Assembly (NCBI RefSeq): GCF_014805685.1
Contig: NC_060896.1
Coordinates: 10,256,889-10,320,888, forward strand
Origin: Silurus meridionalis
Lineage: Eukaryota > Chordata > Actinopteri > Siluriformes > Siluridae
DNA length: 64,000 bases
Reading direction: 5' to 3'
Below the pieces are notes generated by a model that was not told the origin of the DNA, ran no database searches, and worked only from the letters and a program-made list of their open reading frames with translations. The position numbers were made by a program, and so were the translations under genes. Shown piece by piece: positions 26,030 through 38,830 of the stretch. Position 1 is the first letter of the stretch. Every line of letters begins with the position of its first letter.

Positions 26030-27597
26030 CACGTGTGAAATCAGTCCAATGGAAAGAGTGGCATCACCGGCGGGGTGACGTCATGATCAGAAAGCTATAA
26101 AAAGCACACGGAGTGAAGTCGGCACTAGCTTATGTGAAAGAGAAGGAAGCGCTGCAGGGACACCGGCAGTGTGGCAATGTCTAGTTCCCTCAAGGATCTA
26201 GGGTTACATACGCAACCTAGAGACATTTCCTTTCAGGTACTCGAGCTGCGTTGCAACGCTTTGGGAACGAAGAACGATGGGGCCAGGAGTGGCATTGAGG
26301 TTAAGGTTACAGAACCGGCCAGGTCCTCCACACAATCACTCCAGGTCACACAGGGGGCTTCAGCCTCTGGGTGCCACGGAAAAAACATGTTATTAGAGGG
26401 TCTCTGCCCAAAGCTTCACTTGGGACCACAAGAGGATCTGGCATCCCAGCCTGCACAGGGGTGTGAGCGCAGACCTCCTTGATGGTTGATGAACGAGACC
26501 ACAGAGGTATTGTCCAACCGGATCAATAGATTGAATCGCATACAACGCCTAGATAAGTGGTTCTTTGTAATAGAGAAAGCACACTCTTCTCAGAGTTCAG
26601 TCGAAACCCCAGTGCATTCATGTGAGCGAGAAGGACACCTCTGTGCCAGACAGATAATTGCTCTGATTGAGCTCATTTCAACCAATCGTCGATTTAGTTC
26701 ATGATGTGGATGCCTGAAAACTCAGGGGAACCAGAGCCGCATCCACAAACTTAATGAAGGTGCAGGGTGTGAGGGCAAGCCCAAACAGAAGAACCCAATA
26801 CCTGTAAGCTTCAACCCCGAAAGCAGACCTCAGGAACATCCTGTAAAAAGGGAGGATGGATACATGAAACTATTCATACTTTAGATCTACTGTGACAAAC
26901 CAGTCTTTGGATCTGATCTAAGACACGACCTGCTTAAAGGTCAGCATCCTGAACCTGAGTCTCATAAGTGAGCGGTTCAGCTGACGTAGATCTAGAATAG
27001 GATGCAACCCACAGCCCTTTTTGGGAACTATGAAGTACTGGCTGTAGAACCCAGACTCTCTGTCTGATGGAGGGACCACCTCGATGGTCTTCTTCCTCAG
27101 GAAAGTGTATACTTACTGTTCCATGACCAGAGCCTGCTTGGTTCCCAAAAGGTTGTGACACAACCTGTCAAACAGGGGGGATAGGACCCAAACTAAATCG
27201 TATAGCCTCGATCTACAGGGTTAATGTACCAGGTCCCTGGATGTGCCAGGGCTGGGCAAGCACCGTATGATGCAGTGCAACATGCCCTCTCGCTAATTCC
27301 CCAGAACGTCCTATGTCAGGACTTCTTGGCCGAAGCCCTCTTAATAAAATGACAGTCTGTCATTTTACGGGTCTTGGTCCAGAGTGTCACACAGGATCTC
27401 TTACAGGGGGAACGCTCTGCTTCTGTACCTCCCAATGATGGGAGGTGCTGGGTTGTGTTTGGGGCTGTGCCAGCAGAGCAGCCCCATGAGAGCAACATGG
27501 GAGGACTCGCTGAAATACTGCCAAATGCGCCGAGCAGCAGAGCTTTGTCCCTGTCAGAAGGGTTCGAAAATCGTGAGCCATAGGTGACTAAAGCAGC
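26030..27597 (-). pseudogene. DIRS-like retrotransposon remnant
   Basis: On the minus strand, 27170-26700 reads, with stops, as a reverse transcriptase: KKTIEVVPPSDRESGFYSQY, FIVPKKGCGLHPILDLRQLN, DWFVTVDLK, then AFGVEAYRYWVLLFGLALTP. This order and wording fit the DIRS-type reverse transcriptase, whose elements use a tyrosine recombinase for integration. From 26600 to 26480 the downstream thumb-like region continues with stops. The segment 27597-27320 would be upstream gag-like sequence. The block 26030-26300 (ctagggttacatacgcaacc, gctgcgttgcaacgctttgg) resembles the terminal region seen in cyprinid DIRS copies. Stops and shifts make it inactive. Outer ends are approximate. Confidence 0.75.
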
Positions 27598-27995
27598 CAT
27601 AATCCTGTCTCAGAAGTCTCCAGACAATTCCTTCAACTTCATGGCTTGGTTTGTGTTCTGACATGCACTGTTGGACCTGTTAACTGTTAACTGTGGGACT
27701 TTATATAGACAGGTGTGTGCCTTTCCAAATCATGACCAATCAACTGAATTTACTACAGGTGGACTTCAATCAAGTTGTAGAAACATCTCAAAGATGATTA
27801 TTGGAAACAGGATGCAGCTGAGCTCAATTTTAAGTGTCATGGCAAAGGCTGTTAATAATTTTTTCTTTTATATATAAATTTGCAAAGATTTCAAACAAAC
27901 TTCTTTCACGTTGTCAATTATGGGGTATTGTTTGTAGAATTTTGAGGAAAATAATTAATTGAATCCATTTTGGAATAAGGTTGTAAAATAACATA
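27598..27995. mobile_element. Tc1-like element fragment
   Basis: Contains phrases of a very common fish Tc1-derived repeat: tcaacttcatggcttggttt, ctttatatagacaggtgtgt, attatggggtattgtttgta and ccattttggaataaggttgt. It abuts the DIRS remnant directly, so one probably truncated the other. No complete ends or coding capacity. Confidence 0.6.
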
Positions 27996-28420
27996 ATAAT
28001 CTATCTATCTATTTCACTGTACCTGACATTATGTAAAGTGTGCACCAGAAACAACCCTGTAACAGATTTCTGACATTTTTTAACAGTTTTTGACCAATCA
28101 GGTTAGAGAATTCAACAGCACCATCGCATAATGTGATTTAAAATTTGATTATATGTCAGAACCTCAACATACAACCTGAACATTTTTTTTTTTAAATATT
28201 ACACGCAATTATTATGTCTTTCATAATAAGTCACACTTCTATTCTTTATAAGGAATATAATTTCTGTTTCATATGTATATTCTACATATTATTTCTATAT
28301 TCTATTTGTATATTCTAAATCCATTTCTTTTAATATTTGGTTTTCCGTTCTATTATTTTTTTTTTTTTCGTTTCTATTATTCTTTTGGAAAATTACCATA
28401 TTTATATTATTATGTCTAAT

Positions 28421-28454
<34 letters not shown>

Positions 28455-29841
28455 TCTACTCAAAAACATTTTCAGATCTTTTTTAATTTTATCTCTTGGA
28501 CCACTTATTAAAACATTTGCTTGCATGTCGCATGGTGTTTGGTTGTGTGACATAAAATTTTAATTTGATTTTGATTTGAATCAAATTCAACAGAGCTGGT
28601 TCATGAGTAAAACTCATAATACTGGTATTCCTACCATGATGCACATTTACAGAACACATTTGCAGCCTGACATTGCAATTTGTGTGAAGGGCAAGAAGAA
28701 GACAGGTGTTATCTCTCTAACACACAACTACAGAGGGATTTGAGGAGAAGAGGGGGAGAGAATAAAAATACGATGGGCGGTTTTCCTGTGTGCAAGCCAG
28801 CAATGCCGGCTCTCCAATGCCCAGTAAATTATTATCCAGTCAAGCAGAAAGAAGGAGCAGGATTTGGACACGAGCATCACCTGTCTCTGCCCATATCCCC
28901 AAAAGCCAGGCATAAATGAAGTGGACAACTGCCTGTTTATTCTCCTTGCACCAGCACCCATGGCGAGGTCATCGGGTGAAGGCTTCCCACTTTTATCGAA
29001 CCCCTTTTCTGCTTTGCCCTTCGCTTGCTCCCAGGATTAATCAAAGTCCTTGCAAAAACACACCACTTTTTGTTCTGCAAGAATAGTGAGGTTTTTCCAT
29101 AGCAAGTCTCTCTGCACTATGCAGTTCATGTGCTCTCACAGCTGTATTTCTGAATTCACAAATAGCTAAATTCGGGATAAATAAAAAGCACAGAGCTCGA
29201 ATTATTATGTAAACCGCAGCAGATAACCCAAAAGGGCAAGACAATAATCAAAACCAGAAAAGAATCAATGACTCAGGCGATCTATAAATGTTTTGAAGTC
29301 AGTAGGGGCAGAATCTAGAATGTAATGGTGAAAAAAAAAAAATACAGAGAAATTATACTTAAGTGAAAATATAGATCATGTGTCAAAATCTTACTCAAAA
29401 TGGAAGTCAAAAAGGTTCATCAGGTGACAGTAAAAATGTTAAGAGGACATTTAATTCAATTGATAGAAATCAATAGCCAATTATGTTAGCTACCAGAATT
29501 GATGCTAGTCTTACCTGGCATTAGCAAAAAGTTAAAAAGAGCCAATTAATGATAATAAATTAGAGTAACACATTTACATTTTTTTCCCAGCGTAGTCCTA
29601 ACAAAGGGAAACAATAAATTAAATAATATCCTTAAATGAATGACCACATATAGATGTATAAGATAAACAATACCAGTAGACTGCTGCCGTATTTCCAAAA
29701 ATGGCAGCTCAGCTTTAGCATAAAGACAACAGTGATACATATTATAGCCATAACCAAGTAACAAACCATAAAGCGACATGAAAAAGGGTGTCTATTTTTG
29801 TTTTATATTGCACTGGGTATGCACACATACAATATCTTAAA
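27996..29841. other. Intronic sequence, T-rich; no gene recognised
   Basis: Includes T runs at 28361-28370 and a 30-nt T run at 28423-28452. The block from 28680 to 29040 is less AT-rich and non-repetitive but has no recognisable coding signal. Confidence 0.45.
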
Positions 29842-30966
29842 AGTGAGTATACCCTTCATATTTCAGCAACCATTTTAGTATATATGCTTAAGGGACAATA
29901 CTATAGAAATGAATCCTGGATATATTTTAGAGTAGTCAATGTGCAGCTCGTATAGCAGTTCAGATTTATTGTCCTCTAAAAATAACACAACATACAGCCA
30001 GTATTTTCATTATTTTCATCAAGTTTTTGTCTGCTTGACAGGACCATGCAAATTTGTGTATCTTGTATTACATTAGTTTAGATTTGGCGCTTTGAGTACA
30101 ATTCTCTCATACGGACCACTAGATGTTCAACATGGCAACTTATGGCAAACAACTCTCTAAGGTTTTGAGAATTAAAATTGTTGCTCTCCACAAAGATGGA
30201 CTAGGCTATAAGAAGATCAGTAACACCCTGAAACTAAGTTACAGTACAGTGGCCAGGGTCATACAGAAATTTTCCAAGTCGGGTTCCACTTGGAACAGAC
30301 CTTGAAAGGGTCGATCAAAAAAGTTGTGTCCTCGTGCTGTGCGTCAGGTGCAGAATTTGGCTTAAAAAAACTGACGCATGAGTGTTGCCAGCATTGCTTT
30401 AGAGGTTAAAGGACCGAAAGGTTTGCTTGTCAGTGCTCAGACCATATGCCACACACTGTAACAAGTCAGGTTGCATGGCCGTCGTCCCAGAAAAAAGCCT
30501 CTTTTGGAACTGGCTCACAAGAAAGCCCACAGACAGTTTGCTGAAGACAAACTGTCCAAGAGCATGAATTTATAAAACCATGTCCTGTGGTCTGAGGAGA
30601 CCACAGATAAACTTCTTTCACTCAGATTGTGTTCAGCATGTGTGGCGATGCCCTGGTGAGGACTACCAAGAAAATTGTGTTTTGCCTACAGTCTAACATT
30701 GTGGTGGTAGCAGCATCACAGTCTGGAGCTGCATGAGTGCTGCTGGTACTTGGGTTGTTCACTTAGTGTGTACTCACTTTTGATGCCAGCTATTTTTACA
30801 ATAATGGCTGTATATTGAATTATATTTAGAGGACAGCAAATCTGTACTGCTATACATGCTGCATATTGACTACTCTCAAATACATACGTTTTATTTCTAT
30901 AGTATTGTCCCTTGAGATGATATTTATGACTTAAATAGTTGCTGAAATGTGAGGGGTGTACTCACT
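29842..30966 (+). mobile_element. Tc1-like element with long inverted repeats
   Basis: Inverted repeats of at least 140 bp (29842-29980 and 30825-30966) and a weaker match for about 40 bp beyond enclose a decayed transposase. Left end agtgagtataccc, right end gggtgtactcact. The outermost bases and the TA duplication are not clear, so ends are good to about 10 bp. Confidence 0.82.
30123..30760 (+). pseudogene. Tc1-like transposase N-terminal half, decayed
   Basis: Open from ATG at 30123 (a second ATG at 30132 gives MATYGKQLSKVLRIKIVALH) through KDGLGYKKISNTLKLSYSTV and FSKSGSTWNRP to a stop at 30303-30305. This is the helix-turn-helix (PAIRED-like) DNA-binding domain. Later pieces in other frames, LWSEETTDK near 30590 and a GGS-like region at 30700, mark the first part of the catalytic domain. 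The C-terminal third with the second catalytic D and the final E is missing. Inactive. Confidence 0.82.
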
Positions 30967-31390
30967 ATTGTGAGTTATTCTATAATCGTAATCAAGTGTT
31001 TGTAAAAATGTTATTTTACATATAATTGCATCTAGAAAAAGTATCTAGAAAATTAGCAACTTGCTACTTAGGGTAAAGACTAAGTTTTTATAAAGTATAG
31101 GCTTGAATGGATCTATGCAATAATTGAGTGTAACTTCATGATTTGACTTCACCAAAGTTTCTATATGTAATTGTTATTCTGCACTATTTAGTTTTACCTG
31201 TACTAATAATAGTGGTTATAAAATAACCTTTATTTTCTTACATGATAAATTATAAACTGCTGGTTCTGAGAAACTTTGAACTGGCAGCAGTAAAGGCTGA
31301 TTTTCTACACAGTAACTGTATAAAATGACTAAGTTTAATGCTTTCCCACTTTTCCCCCTGCTGCCTGTCCTTTAATCCTTCAACAATGTA

Positions 31391-31470
<80 letters not shown>

Positions 31471-32291
31471 TTTTTTTTTTGGTCCAGGCATAAAAAACCC
31501 AACCATGACTTAAGACCTATTAAGAGCTGTCTTTATGTGATATGCAATCAAATCAACTCCTCTCATTCCATTTCAGCATAGTCATATTTCTCTTGTTATA
31601 TAAGCTTAGATTTTTTTAGGATTTTATTTTTGTTTTTCATTTGTTATGTTAGACAGCTTACTGATTTTTCATGATGTTCTGTGTGTAATGAGTCATCAAA
31701 TATCGGCAAAAAAAAAGACCCCTGATGACTCATATTCCTCTGTAGAGCTGCATCAGTGTAGGTATGCTTGTAAAGACATTTGAACATCTGAGCCAATCTC
31801 AGAATCATTGGCACCTTTTGTGAAAATGGCCGATTAGTGATATTTGGATGAATATCGCCATGGATGTTTGGCAAAGCTTCCATTGGAGATAATCATCCTG
31901 TACTGGCTAACAAGGTTGGAAATGCTGCAGGACTCTGTTAAACAGCTGAAGATAAAAATTAATTTCACCTTTCATAGCCACAATGTCAACAAAGGAAAGG
32001 CTTAAGAAGAAGAAGAAGAAGAAGAAAAAAAAAAAAAAAGAAGTTGTGGCCTCATAAAAAGTTTATATCTATATAGGTTATGTTCACATGGTGATCTGGT
32101 TGTGCTTAATACTATTTATCTATCTATGCATTTTACTTCCATAAACACTGTGCAGGGAACAATCACATCCTCTAAGTTAAATATTTCAGTTTGCTTGTGG
32201 TCGATACGTCACAAACACATTATGTTTTAATGCATCAGCTCGGCATTATGCAGGCATTCTTGATCCTTACTTTTTTGGATCTATTTTTTGT
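30967..32291. other. Intronic sequence with TA and AAG microsatellites
   Basis: Holds (TA)n at 31392-31467 followed by a T run, and (AAG)n with poly-A at 32009-32039. No gene recognised. Confidence 0.5.
31392..31467. repeat. (TA)n microsatellite
   Basis: About 38 AT units followed by a T-rich run. Confidence 0.96.
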
Positions 32292-32775
32292 ACATTATAT
32301 GGGCAAAATTATTGGGATTCCACCCATATGTTCTTCTTTACTAAAAGATTCCACCCATATGTTCTTCTTACCACAAACTTGAAGGCACACAATTATAAAG
32401 GATGTCTTTGGATGTATTAGGGTTAAATTTTCTCTTCACCTAAATTAGGACACCAAAACCTGTTCCAGCATGACAATGCCTTTGTGCACAAAGCCAGCTC
32501 CATGAAGATATGTTTTACAAAGATTGGATTGGGATATCTTGAGTGCCATGCAATAAAGCTCTGACCTCAATCCTGTTGAACAAATTGGGGATACACTTGA
32601 ACACTGAATGCACCCCAGACCTTCTCACTCTACATTAGAGTACACTAAAGTACCTGACTTCACTAATGTCCTCCTAGCCTGAATGAGCAAAAACATAACT
32701 TCTTTCCAGAAGAGTGGAGGTTATTATAACAAATAGCAAATGGACGCTACATTTGGAATAGGATGTTCAGAACAT
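32292..32775 (+). pseudogene. Tc1-derived fragment, transposase C-terminal part
   Basis: The left end acattatatgggcaaaatta resembles the end of a common fish Tc1-derived repeat. From 32462 the plus strand reads like the transposase C-terminus in several frames: QHDNAFVHKAS, then a block corresponding to SPDLNP-EH, and EEWRLL near 32710. Many changes have erased the frame. The other six related copies in the window lie on the opposite strand. Confidence 0.7.
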
Positions 32776-34934
32776 ATAAATCTTACAGTAAGGTTTTCTT
32801 TAAAATTTTGTCCATATTGTGGACTTTACCTAATTCTTATGCCTTCTGATTTTAATTCCACTTGCATTTGGATTGACCATGAGAATGGATCAGCCAGCAT
32901 AACACCTGCCTATCTGTTACTAAGCCATATAATGTTCATATAATGTGTGTTTAATGTACTTTGCTTGCATTCGACTTAACCAATCACATGTTCATCATTC
33001 ATTTAACATATTTAAAAGGAATTATCAAAGATCTGTCATGAAATAAGTTTTTCTGATTAACCCTAATTAAACATCAGCAGTGTCTGTATTTTCTGTATCC
33101 TGATTTTATCTGACTGCTGAGCTTAAATAACATGTCTAGGAAATGTATCGATCAGAAGAGAAGTACAAAACCTTTTACAAAAAGAAAAAAATAGGTTTAC
33201 CACAGATCACGATGGCCACTATTAACACGTGGAGAAAATGGGGCACCATGGTGACATTACCAAAAAGCTTATTTCCCTTCAAATATGGAAGAATGGGCAT
33301 GAAGAAAAGATATAAGGGAGGCTGCCAAGAGTAGTTGCAAGTACTGGCAAGTTCCCACTGCATTTCCTGCTACATTTGACAGGCAGATGGCCAAGGAAAA
33401 GGCAGGAAAGTAATCTAAATCTAAAACATACAGTTATGTCTATTAAAAACGTTGATGATAAAGTAATATTTTTGGCAGAAAAACACAATTTTGGCCAAAA
33501 TCCAATATTTCAGAACAATTTTTTGGCAGTTTTCCAGATCTAAGCTGCTGTTACTACTTATAAAAATAGAGTGACAGAAAGAGTGTAAACACAGACATAT
33601 GCAGCAAAACAAAAATGATTTGAATTTTGTTAGGGCCTAAAATGACTGATTTTTTTTTTTTTTTTAAGAATTTGTGTAAAGCCAGTAAACAAGGTTCCTT
33701 TATAATCTCCAAAACTCAAAGTTTTTTTTTTAGCTCCTGTCAAAACTAAGACTCAAGTGTGACACTCTGGCTAAACCTTAATGAATAATACATCAGTTAT
33801 TAAAATGTGTGTCTGTTATTATGAACACCACTTCTCTACAGTATCTGCCCACATACTTGTGTGTATGACTTAATAACAAACACAATTCACCCGCCTGCTA
33901 AAGTGGAGTCATATGTACTTCAAAGGCTGGGATATTGTGTTAACTGACACAGAATAATTTATGAAGTGTTACAAGACATGAAGAAAGTTGTACAAATATC
34001 ACTGTGTATTTTAGTGCGCCCCTTTGAAAATGATCTGTGCACATATTTTCTTTTCAGTGGTGACAATTAATGCACATTTACCAGCTTATTACATTTATAC
34101 TACTGTTAAGATCAAAGACATGAGCTATTTACATTACAATAGAGCTCATTAAAATGCTGAAAAGAATGGTAGGGCCAATCCTCGCTAAACATTTGTTCTT
34201 GTAATAGAGATGAAGCGCTAAAGTATCCCCTTTAATAAAAATAAAAACTATTGTCTAATCTTTATAGACCATACTTAAACACTTCAACTTATACCTTTGA
34301 GGGTTGTGTTCATATGGTTATGTGTCACCAGTGTTAAGGCTAATTCCAAAAAGCATCATCTGACATAAACACTATTTTTCCTGAATAGTATAAAACCCCC
34401 AGTCGAAGCTGGAGGTTTCCTAACGATCTTCAAATCTCAAATAATCATTTTAAAACTTCAAATCTTCTGAAGAAATAATACCGTTCTATATCGCTTTTAT
34501 AAGTATTGAACATTAATTTGCTTAAAAGTCAGAGGAAATACATGTTTCCTAAAGTATACATGAATCATTTTTACACTCATGATTTTCAATGGTAACAGTT
34601 ATGCAGAAGGTTCATTTGATAATTAATTTTTCCACAGAATTTACGATACACTGCAGAGCCCTTCCTGAAAAATGGTCGCTCATTAACTACTGCATTCTTC
34701 AGCATTGTATTTGGTTCTTGTACATTGTCATTTACATATACTCTGTGTACAATTGTTAAAAAAAACCTTTTTTTCATTGCTCCTCGTATTTGATTATGGA
34801 TCACCCTGTGTTAAGCATTTTATGACCACTACTATTGACTGCTACTGAGTCTATGCACTTGCTCTATGCCACACTCTCTACACTTCATGTTACACTTCAC
34901 TTCAATACCATTATGAAACGCTGATATATATATT

Positions 34935-34937
<3 letters not shown>
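32776..34937. other. Intronic sequence, no gene recognised
   Basis: AT-rich. Short frames at 32740, 33143, 33279, 33421 and 34586 have no family matches. Confidence 0.5.
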
Positions 34938-34986
<49 letters not shown>

Positions 34987-35019
34987 GAGAGACAGAGAGA
35001 GAGACAGAGAGAGAGAGAG
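34938..35019. repeat. (GA)n microsatellite
   Basis: About 40 GA units with a few GATA or GACA interruptions. Confidence 0.95.
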
Positions 35020-35205
35020 CAATGAGCTTTCTAGCTCTCAAAGGCTCATGCTGTTTAAATGAAATATGCACAACTCAATATTGCTGTATCTACACTGTAT
35101 CAATTTTATCAGTTGACTTGTGTATTACTAAAGTACCATAAGTGTGTCTAAAGTAATTTGTCAGGCAATGTCTGTTGGAATAAGCAGTTATGAATGTTTA
35201 TGTTT

Positions 35206-35484
35206 ACTATATGGACAAAGGTTTGTAGAAACCTCACTAAAACATTTGTATGTGTTTTTTTAATTCTCCATTGAACATTTGTGCACAGGAGCATTGTCAT
35301 GATGGAACAGGTTTGGCTCTCCTAGTTCATGTGAAGGAAAAAAAAATTATATAATTTTGGAGACAGTTGGAGAAAGTTGGAGACATTTTATATATATGTC
35401 TCCAACTTTGTGATAACAGTTAGTAAAAGAAAGAAATATGGCTTGAAAATTCAGGTATCCCAATACTGTTGTTCATATATTGTA
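35206..35484 (-). mobile_element. Tc1-derived remnant, internally deleted
   Basis: Starts actatatggacaaaggtttg and ends ggtatcccaatactgttgtt cata, the two ends of the fish Tc1-derived repeat. In between it keeps only gtgcacaggagcattgtcat and neighbouring bases. A 14-bp perfect inverted repeat at 35373-35386 / 35396-35409 lies inside. Confidence 0.7.
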
Positions 35485-36748
35485 GCTTTTTTTTTATCAG
35501 TTCTAATCAATATATTTTGTGAGTGCCAAATATGACATCAGCAACTAATTTCCCTGAAACAAATTATATATTAGTTCTTATTTTAGTACATTTGCTTCTG
35601 TTGCATCTTGTTGAATTCTTTCCATGAAACAAACAAACAAAAACACATAAATGCACTACATTTTGGTTTGCACCTACTGTACATGACTAACAAATGGATT
35701 CCCCGTGACCTTAAACAGGCACAAATCACCACCGGTGTTAATGCTATGCTAATAATAATCCATCATCATTAACCCACAGTGCAGGAGCTCTTGCTGCACT
35801 TCTCACCCACCTTCTAGCTTTAAACAAATTTCCTGCTGCCAGAGTCTCATCATGGCTGCAACATCACATCAAATTATTCAAAAACAAGTTGTTTTTCAGG
35901 CTTAAGAGGTCTAATAACCAAGTATCCAATCAGGATGGACATCTGTGCGAAGACAAACACATGACTCATAAAAAAGAAAAAAATAACTTTCAAAGATCTT
36001 TCTTTATAAACCAGTTTCTGTCCCTGGAAGGTTAGATCCTCGTTTTTGCCTTTTAGCACTTCTAAGCCTAATGAAGAGTTTAATGGTTGCTTAATGGTTT
36101 ATTCTCACTGCTCTTCAGTTCATGACTAGTGCCAGTTTGAAAGCAGTCCCCCAGCACAGTGAGACTGAGGCCATGGGTTATTAAAGATATAACATAAGCC
36201 TTATTTAAGTGCAAAACACAAAACAAATTTAGTTTGCATTCTTAGCGTAATTTACTTTGCCTGGAGGTCACTTCGGAGTCATAGAATGTCAGAGCAAATA
36301 ATTTCAATTTCTGTGCACTTGCAGACATGATAAAATCATTTTTTTAAATATCAATTAATATTGATCTAATAGTAGTTTTATATTAGATATAGATCACATT
36401 TTTACAGTATTTGCTTTAAGGACACATCAATACATTTGCACTGTTTCATTTAGTCTTCAAATTCTATTTCGATTAATGATAGACATTTTTGGGAATCTTT
36501 CTGAACTAATCACTGCCATCAAGAACTAAATTGACTGTGTGAATTTTTACAGTTTCTGAGCATAAATAAATGCATGTACTGTAACTTTCTATAACATCTA
36601 TTTCATTTATTAAGAAAAAAATTCAAAATATACAAACTACAGTACAAGGGAGAGAAATGCTTGAAATAATTGCTTGTTTTTTCTCAAATATTTAGTAAAA
36701 GTTAATTACATCACATCAACATGTCAATCAAAATGAATGAAAAAAGCT
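35485..36748. other. Intronic sequence, no gene recognised
   Basis: AT-rich; nothing recognised on either strand. Confidence 0.5.
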
Positions 36749-36750
36749 TA

Positions 36751-37539
36751 CCGTATTTTTCGGACTATAAGCCGCTACTTTTTTCCCACGTTTTGAACCC
36801 CACGGCTTAAACAACGAATCGGCTTATTTATTAATTTTTCCTGGGTTTTTCCCGGTTTCACAAACTTCAAGCCAAAAAACTGAGCAACATAACATTAGAC
36901 CAATGAAATTTTTGAACGGAAACGAAAAAAATGCACCTCACCTGTGTTCTGAGCTGCACGGCATCGGGAGAAAAAATTTTTTTTTAAACGCACGGCGATG
37001 CCAAAAGATAAACTCCCGAGAGAAATAGTTGTGAAAGGAAAGAAGTAAGACAGTGAACAATGACTTCCTTGGTAGGCTACTGTTTAGATACAAGCCGTTG
37101 TAACGCGTTGAGTCTGGGTCATGGGAGAACTCCAATTGCAACAGAAATCATATAAGCACAGACAGGTTTCCAAAACTCGTGCTTTTTTTATTTTTCTTGG
37201 CAACAGCGTTACGGTTAGTCAAAGAAACTTAGAAATGAGCATCAGAAAATAATAAGGACATAATCCTCGGTCTTGCACACATGCAGTAATAGCGGAAAAA
37301 TGCAGTGACAGGCTATTCCCAAAATGCCGCTCTGCTCTTAAAGGAGCCACAACATATTTCACCCGTTACACCGTGTAACAGACACTGTCTTTAAAGCCTG
37401 TGTAAAGTTTATTAGTTTCAGTATAGACACCTGTGGCTTATAGACGGGTGCGGCTTATTTATGTTCAAAATAAAAATATTTGTAAAATTCAGTGGGTGCG
37501 GTTTATATATGGGTGCGCTTTATAGTCCGGAAATTACGG
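36751..37539 (+). mobile_element. TA-target MITE, copy 2 of 2
   Basis: Same family as 22123-22897. TA flanks at 36749-36750 and 37540-37541. Both terminal repeats are intact here: CCGTATTTTTCGGACTATAA at the left, and tatagtccggaaattacgg at the right. Length is 789 bp against 775 in copy 1. The two copies differ by scattered substitutions and small indels, so they did not arise from a recent local duplication. Confidence 0.88.
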
Positions 37540-37984
37540 TAATTTGTTTTACATGGACCTAAATTTCTGTTGAGCATAAAGTATTTAATTCATTTCTTTC
37601 AAATGTCTTATCTTTTTTACATATTTATTTAGAGCAATTTGGGTTTTTTAATGATTGTTAAATTAATTAACACAGATGTAGAAGGTAGAGTAAGATTTCA
37701 CTTAGCAGCAGTTGCCTTAAGTGTTTATAATATCACTAGTTGAATAAGAACATGAGGTGAAATCTGGCTTTTTGATGAAGGAGCATAAGTTAGAATTAAG
37801 TAGATTCATCAAAAAGAAAGTAAAATTCTCATCGCTATTATTAGCTTCTTAGCAACTCAGCATCATAACTCATTAAATTATTATTTAACAAAGCTGGGAA
37901 ATTAACAAAGCTGATCACAGTAGACCAATTATGATAATTCTGCGATAATTATATAATTGTGAAGTTTTGTCATCGTTCTGAACA

Positions 37985-38225
37985 GTGAAAGCTGCTAAGG
38001 CCCTGATTTAATCCTGAACACATATTCTTACCGTGGCCTTGTGGATTTTTTTCTGCGTTCTCTGTTTTCCTCTCACAAAAATGCATGTAGATGGATTACA
38101 GACTTTAAAAATCATTAATTCTTGTGTGTGAATGGATTTGCATCCCATTAAAAGTGGTATACCTGCTTTCCTGCATTTCCAGGATAAGCACTGGATCCAC
38201 CACGACACAAACTACATTAAAGTGG
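37985..38225 (+). repeat. Old SINE fragment, Mermaid/DANA-like
   Basis: Weak but ordered matches to the fish SINE body: gatttaatcctgaacaca, gttttcctctcacaaaaatg, and ggataagcactggatccacc at the end. Confidence 0.5.
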
Positions 38226-38755
38226 TAAATGATGATGAATATGAACAGTAGTTTTCCACCCCCAGTGCCCTTAGAGGACCCTTTAGAAAGAATTTGGGAA
38301 GTGCGAAACACATCAACCCAAAGATCACAGCCAATTTTTCAAATTACACACATGATTTGGTTCTGTAGAAAAAAGATGGGACTAATAGTGCCGTTCAACG
38401 TTCCGAGACAATTAAGAAGTAATCTTGAGACACTATATGGATTGTGACTTTACTGCGCAAAGTAGCAGTGCTTGGTTGACCACAACGAGAGATCTAACAG
38501 ACTCTACAATATGGCATGGACTCAGGCCATATGTGCTTGGCTTGGTCATCGTTCTCCATGTGGGAGCTCCTATTGATTTCCTAAACCAAAAAAAAAAAAA
38601 TGAATTTGGATGCAGAAGCATGTAAATACCCACCACTCAGCCCTTCCAATCTGTTCGAGTTACTTTAATGTGCTGTATCAGTCTATGGGTTTCCCGTTTC
38701 AAAGTGGCAACACAGTACACTGTCTCTAATTAACTTCAGATAAATATCACTCTAT

Positions 38756-38756
<1 letters not shown>

Positions 38757-38829
<73 letters not shown>
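38757..38829. repeat. (CA)n(GA)n microsatellite
   Basis: About 20 CA units run straight into about 16 GA units. Confidence 0.96.

Positions 38830-38830
<1 letters not shown>

Noticed and set aside
26097..26104. TATA-like ctataaaa as a gene promoter
   Set aside because: It lies in the terminal region of the DIRS remnant with no gene following on that strand.
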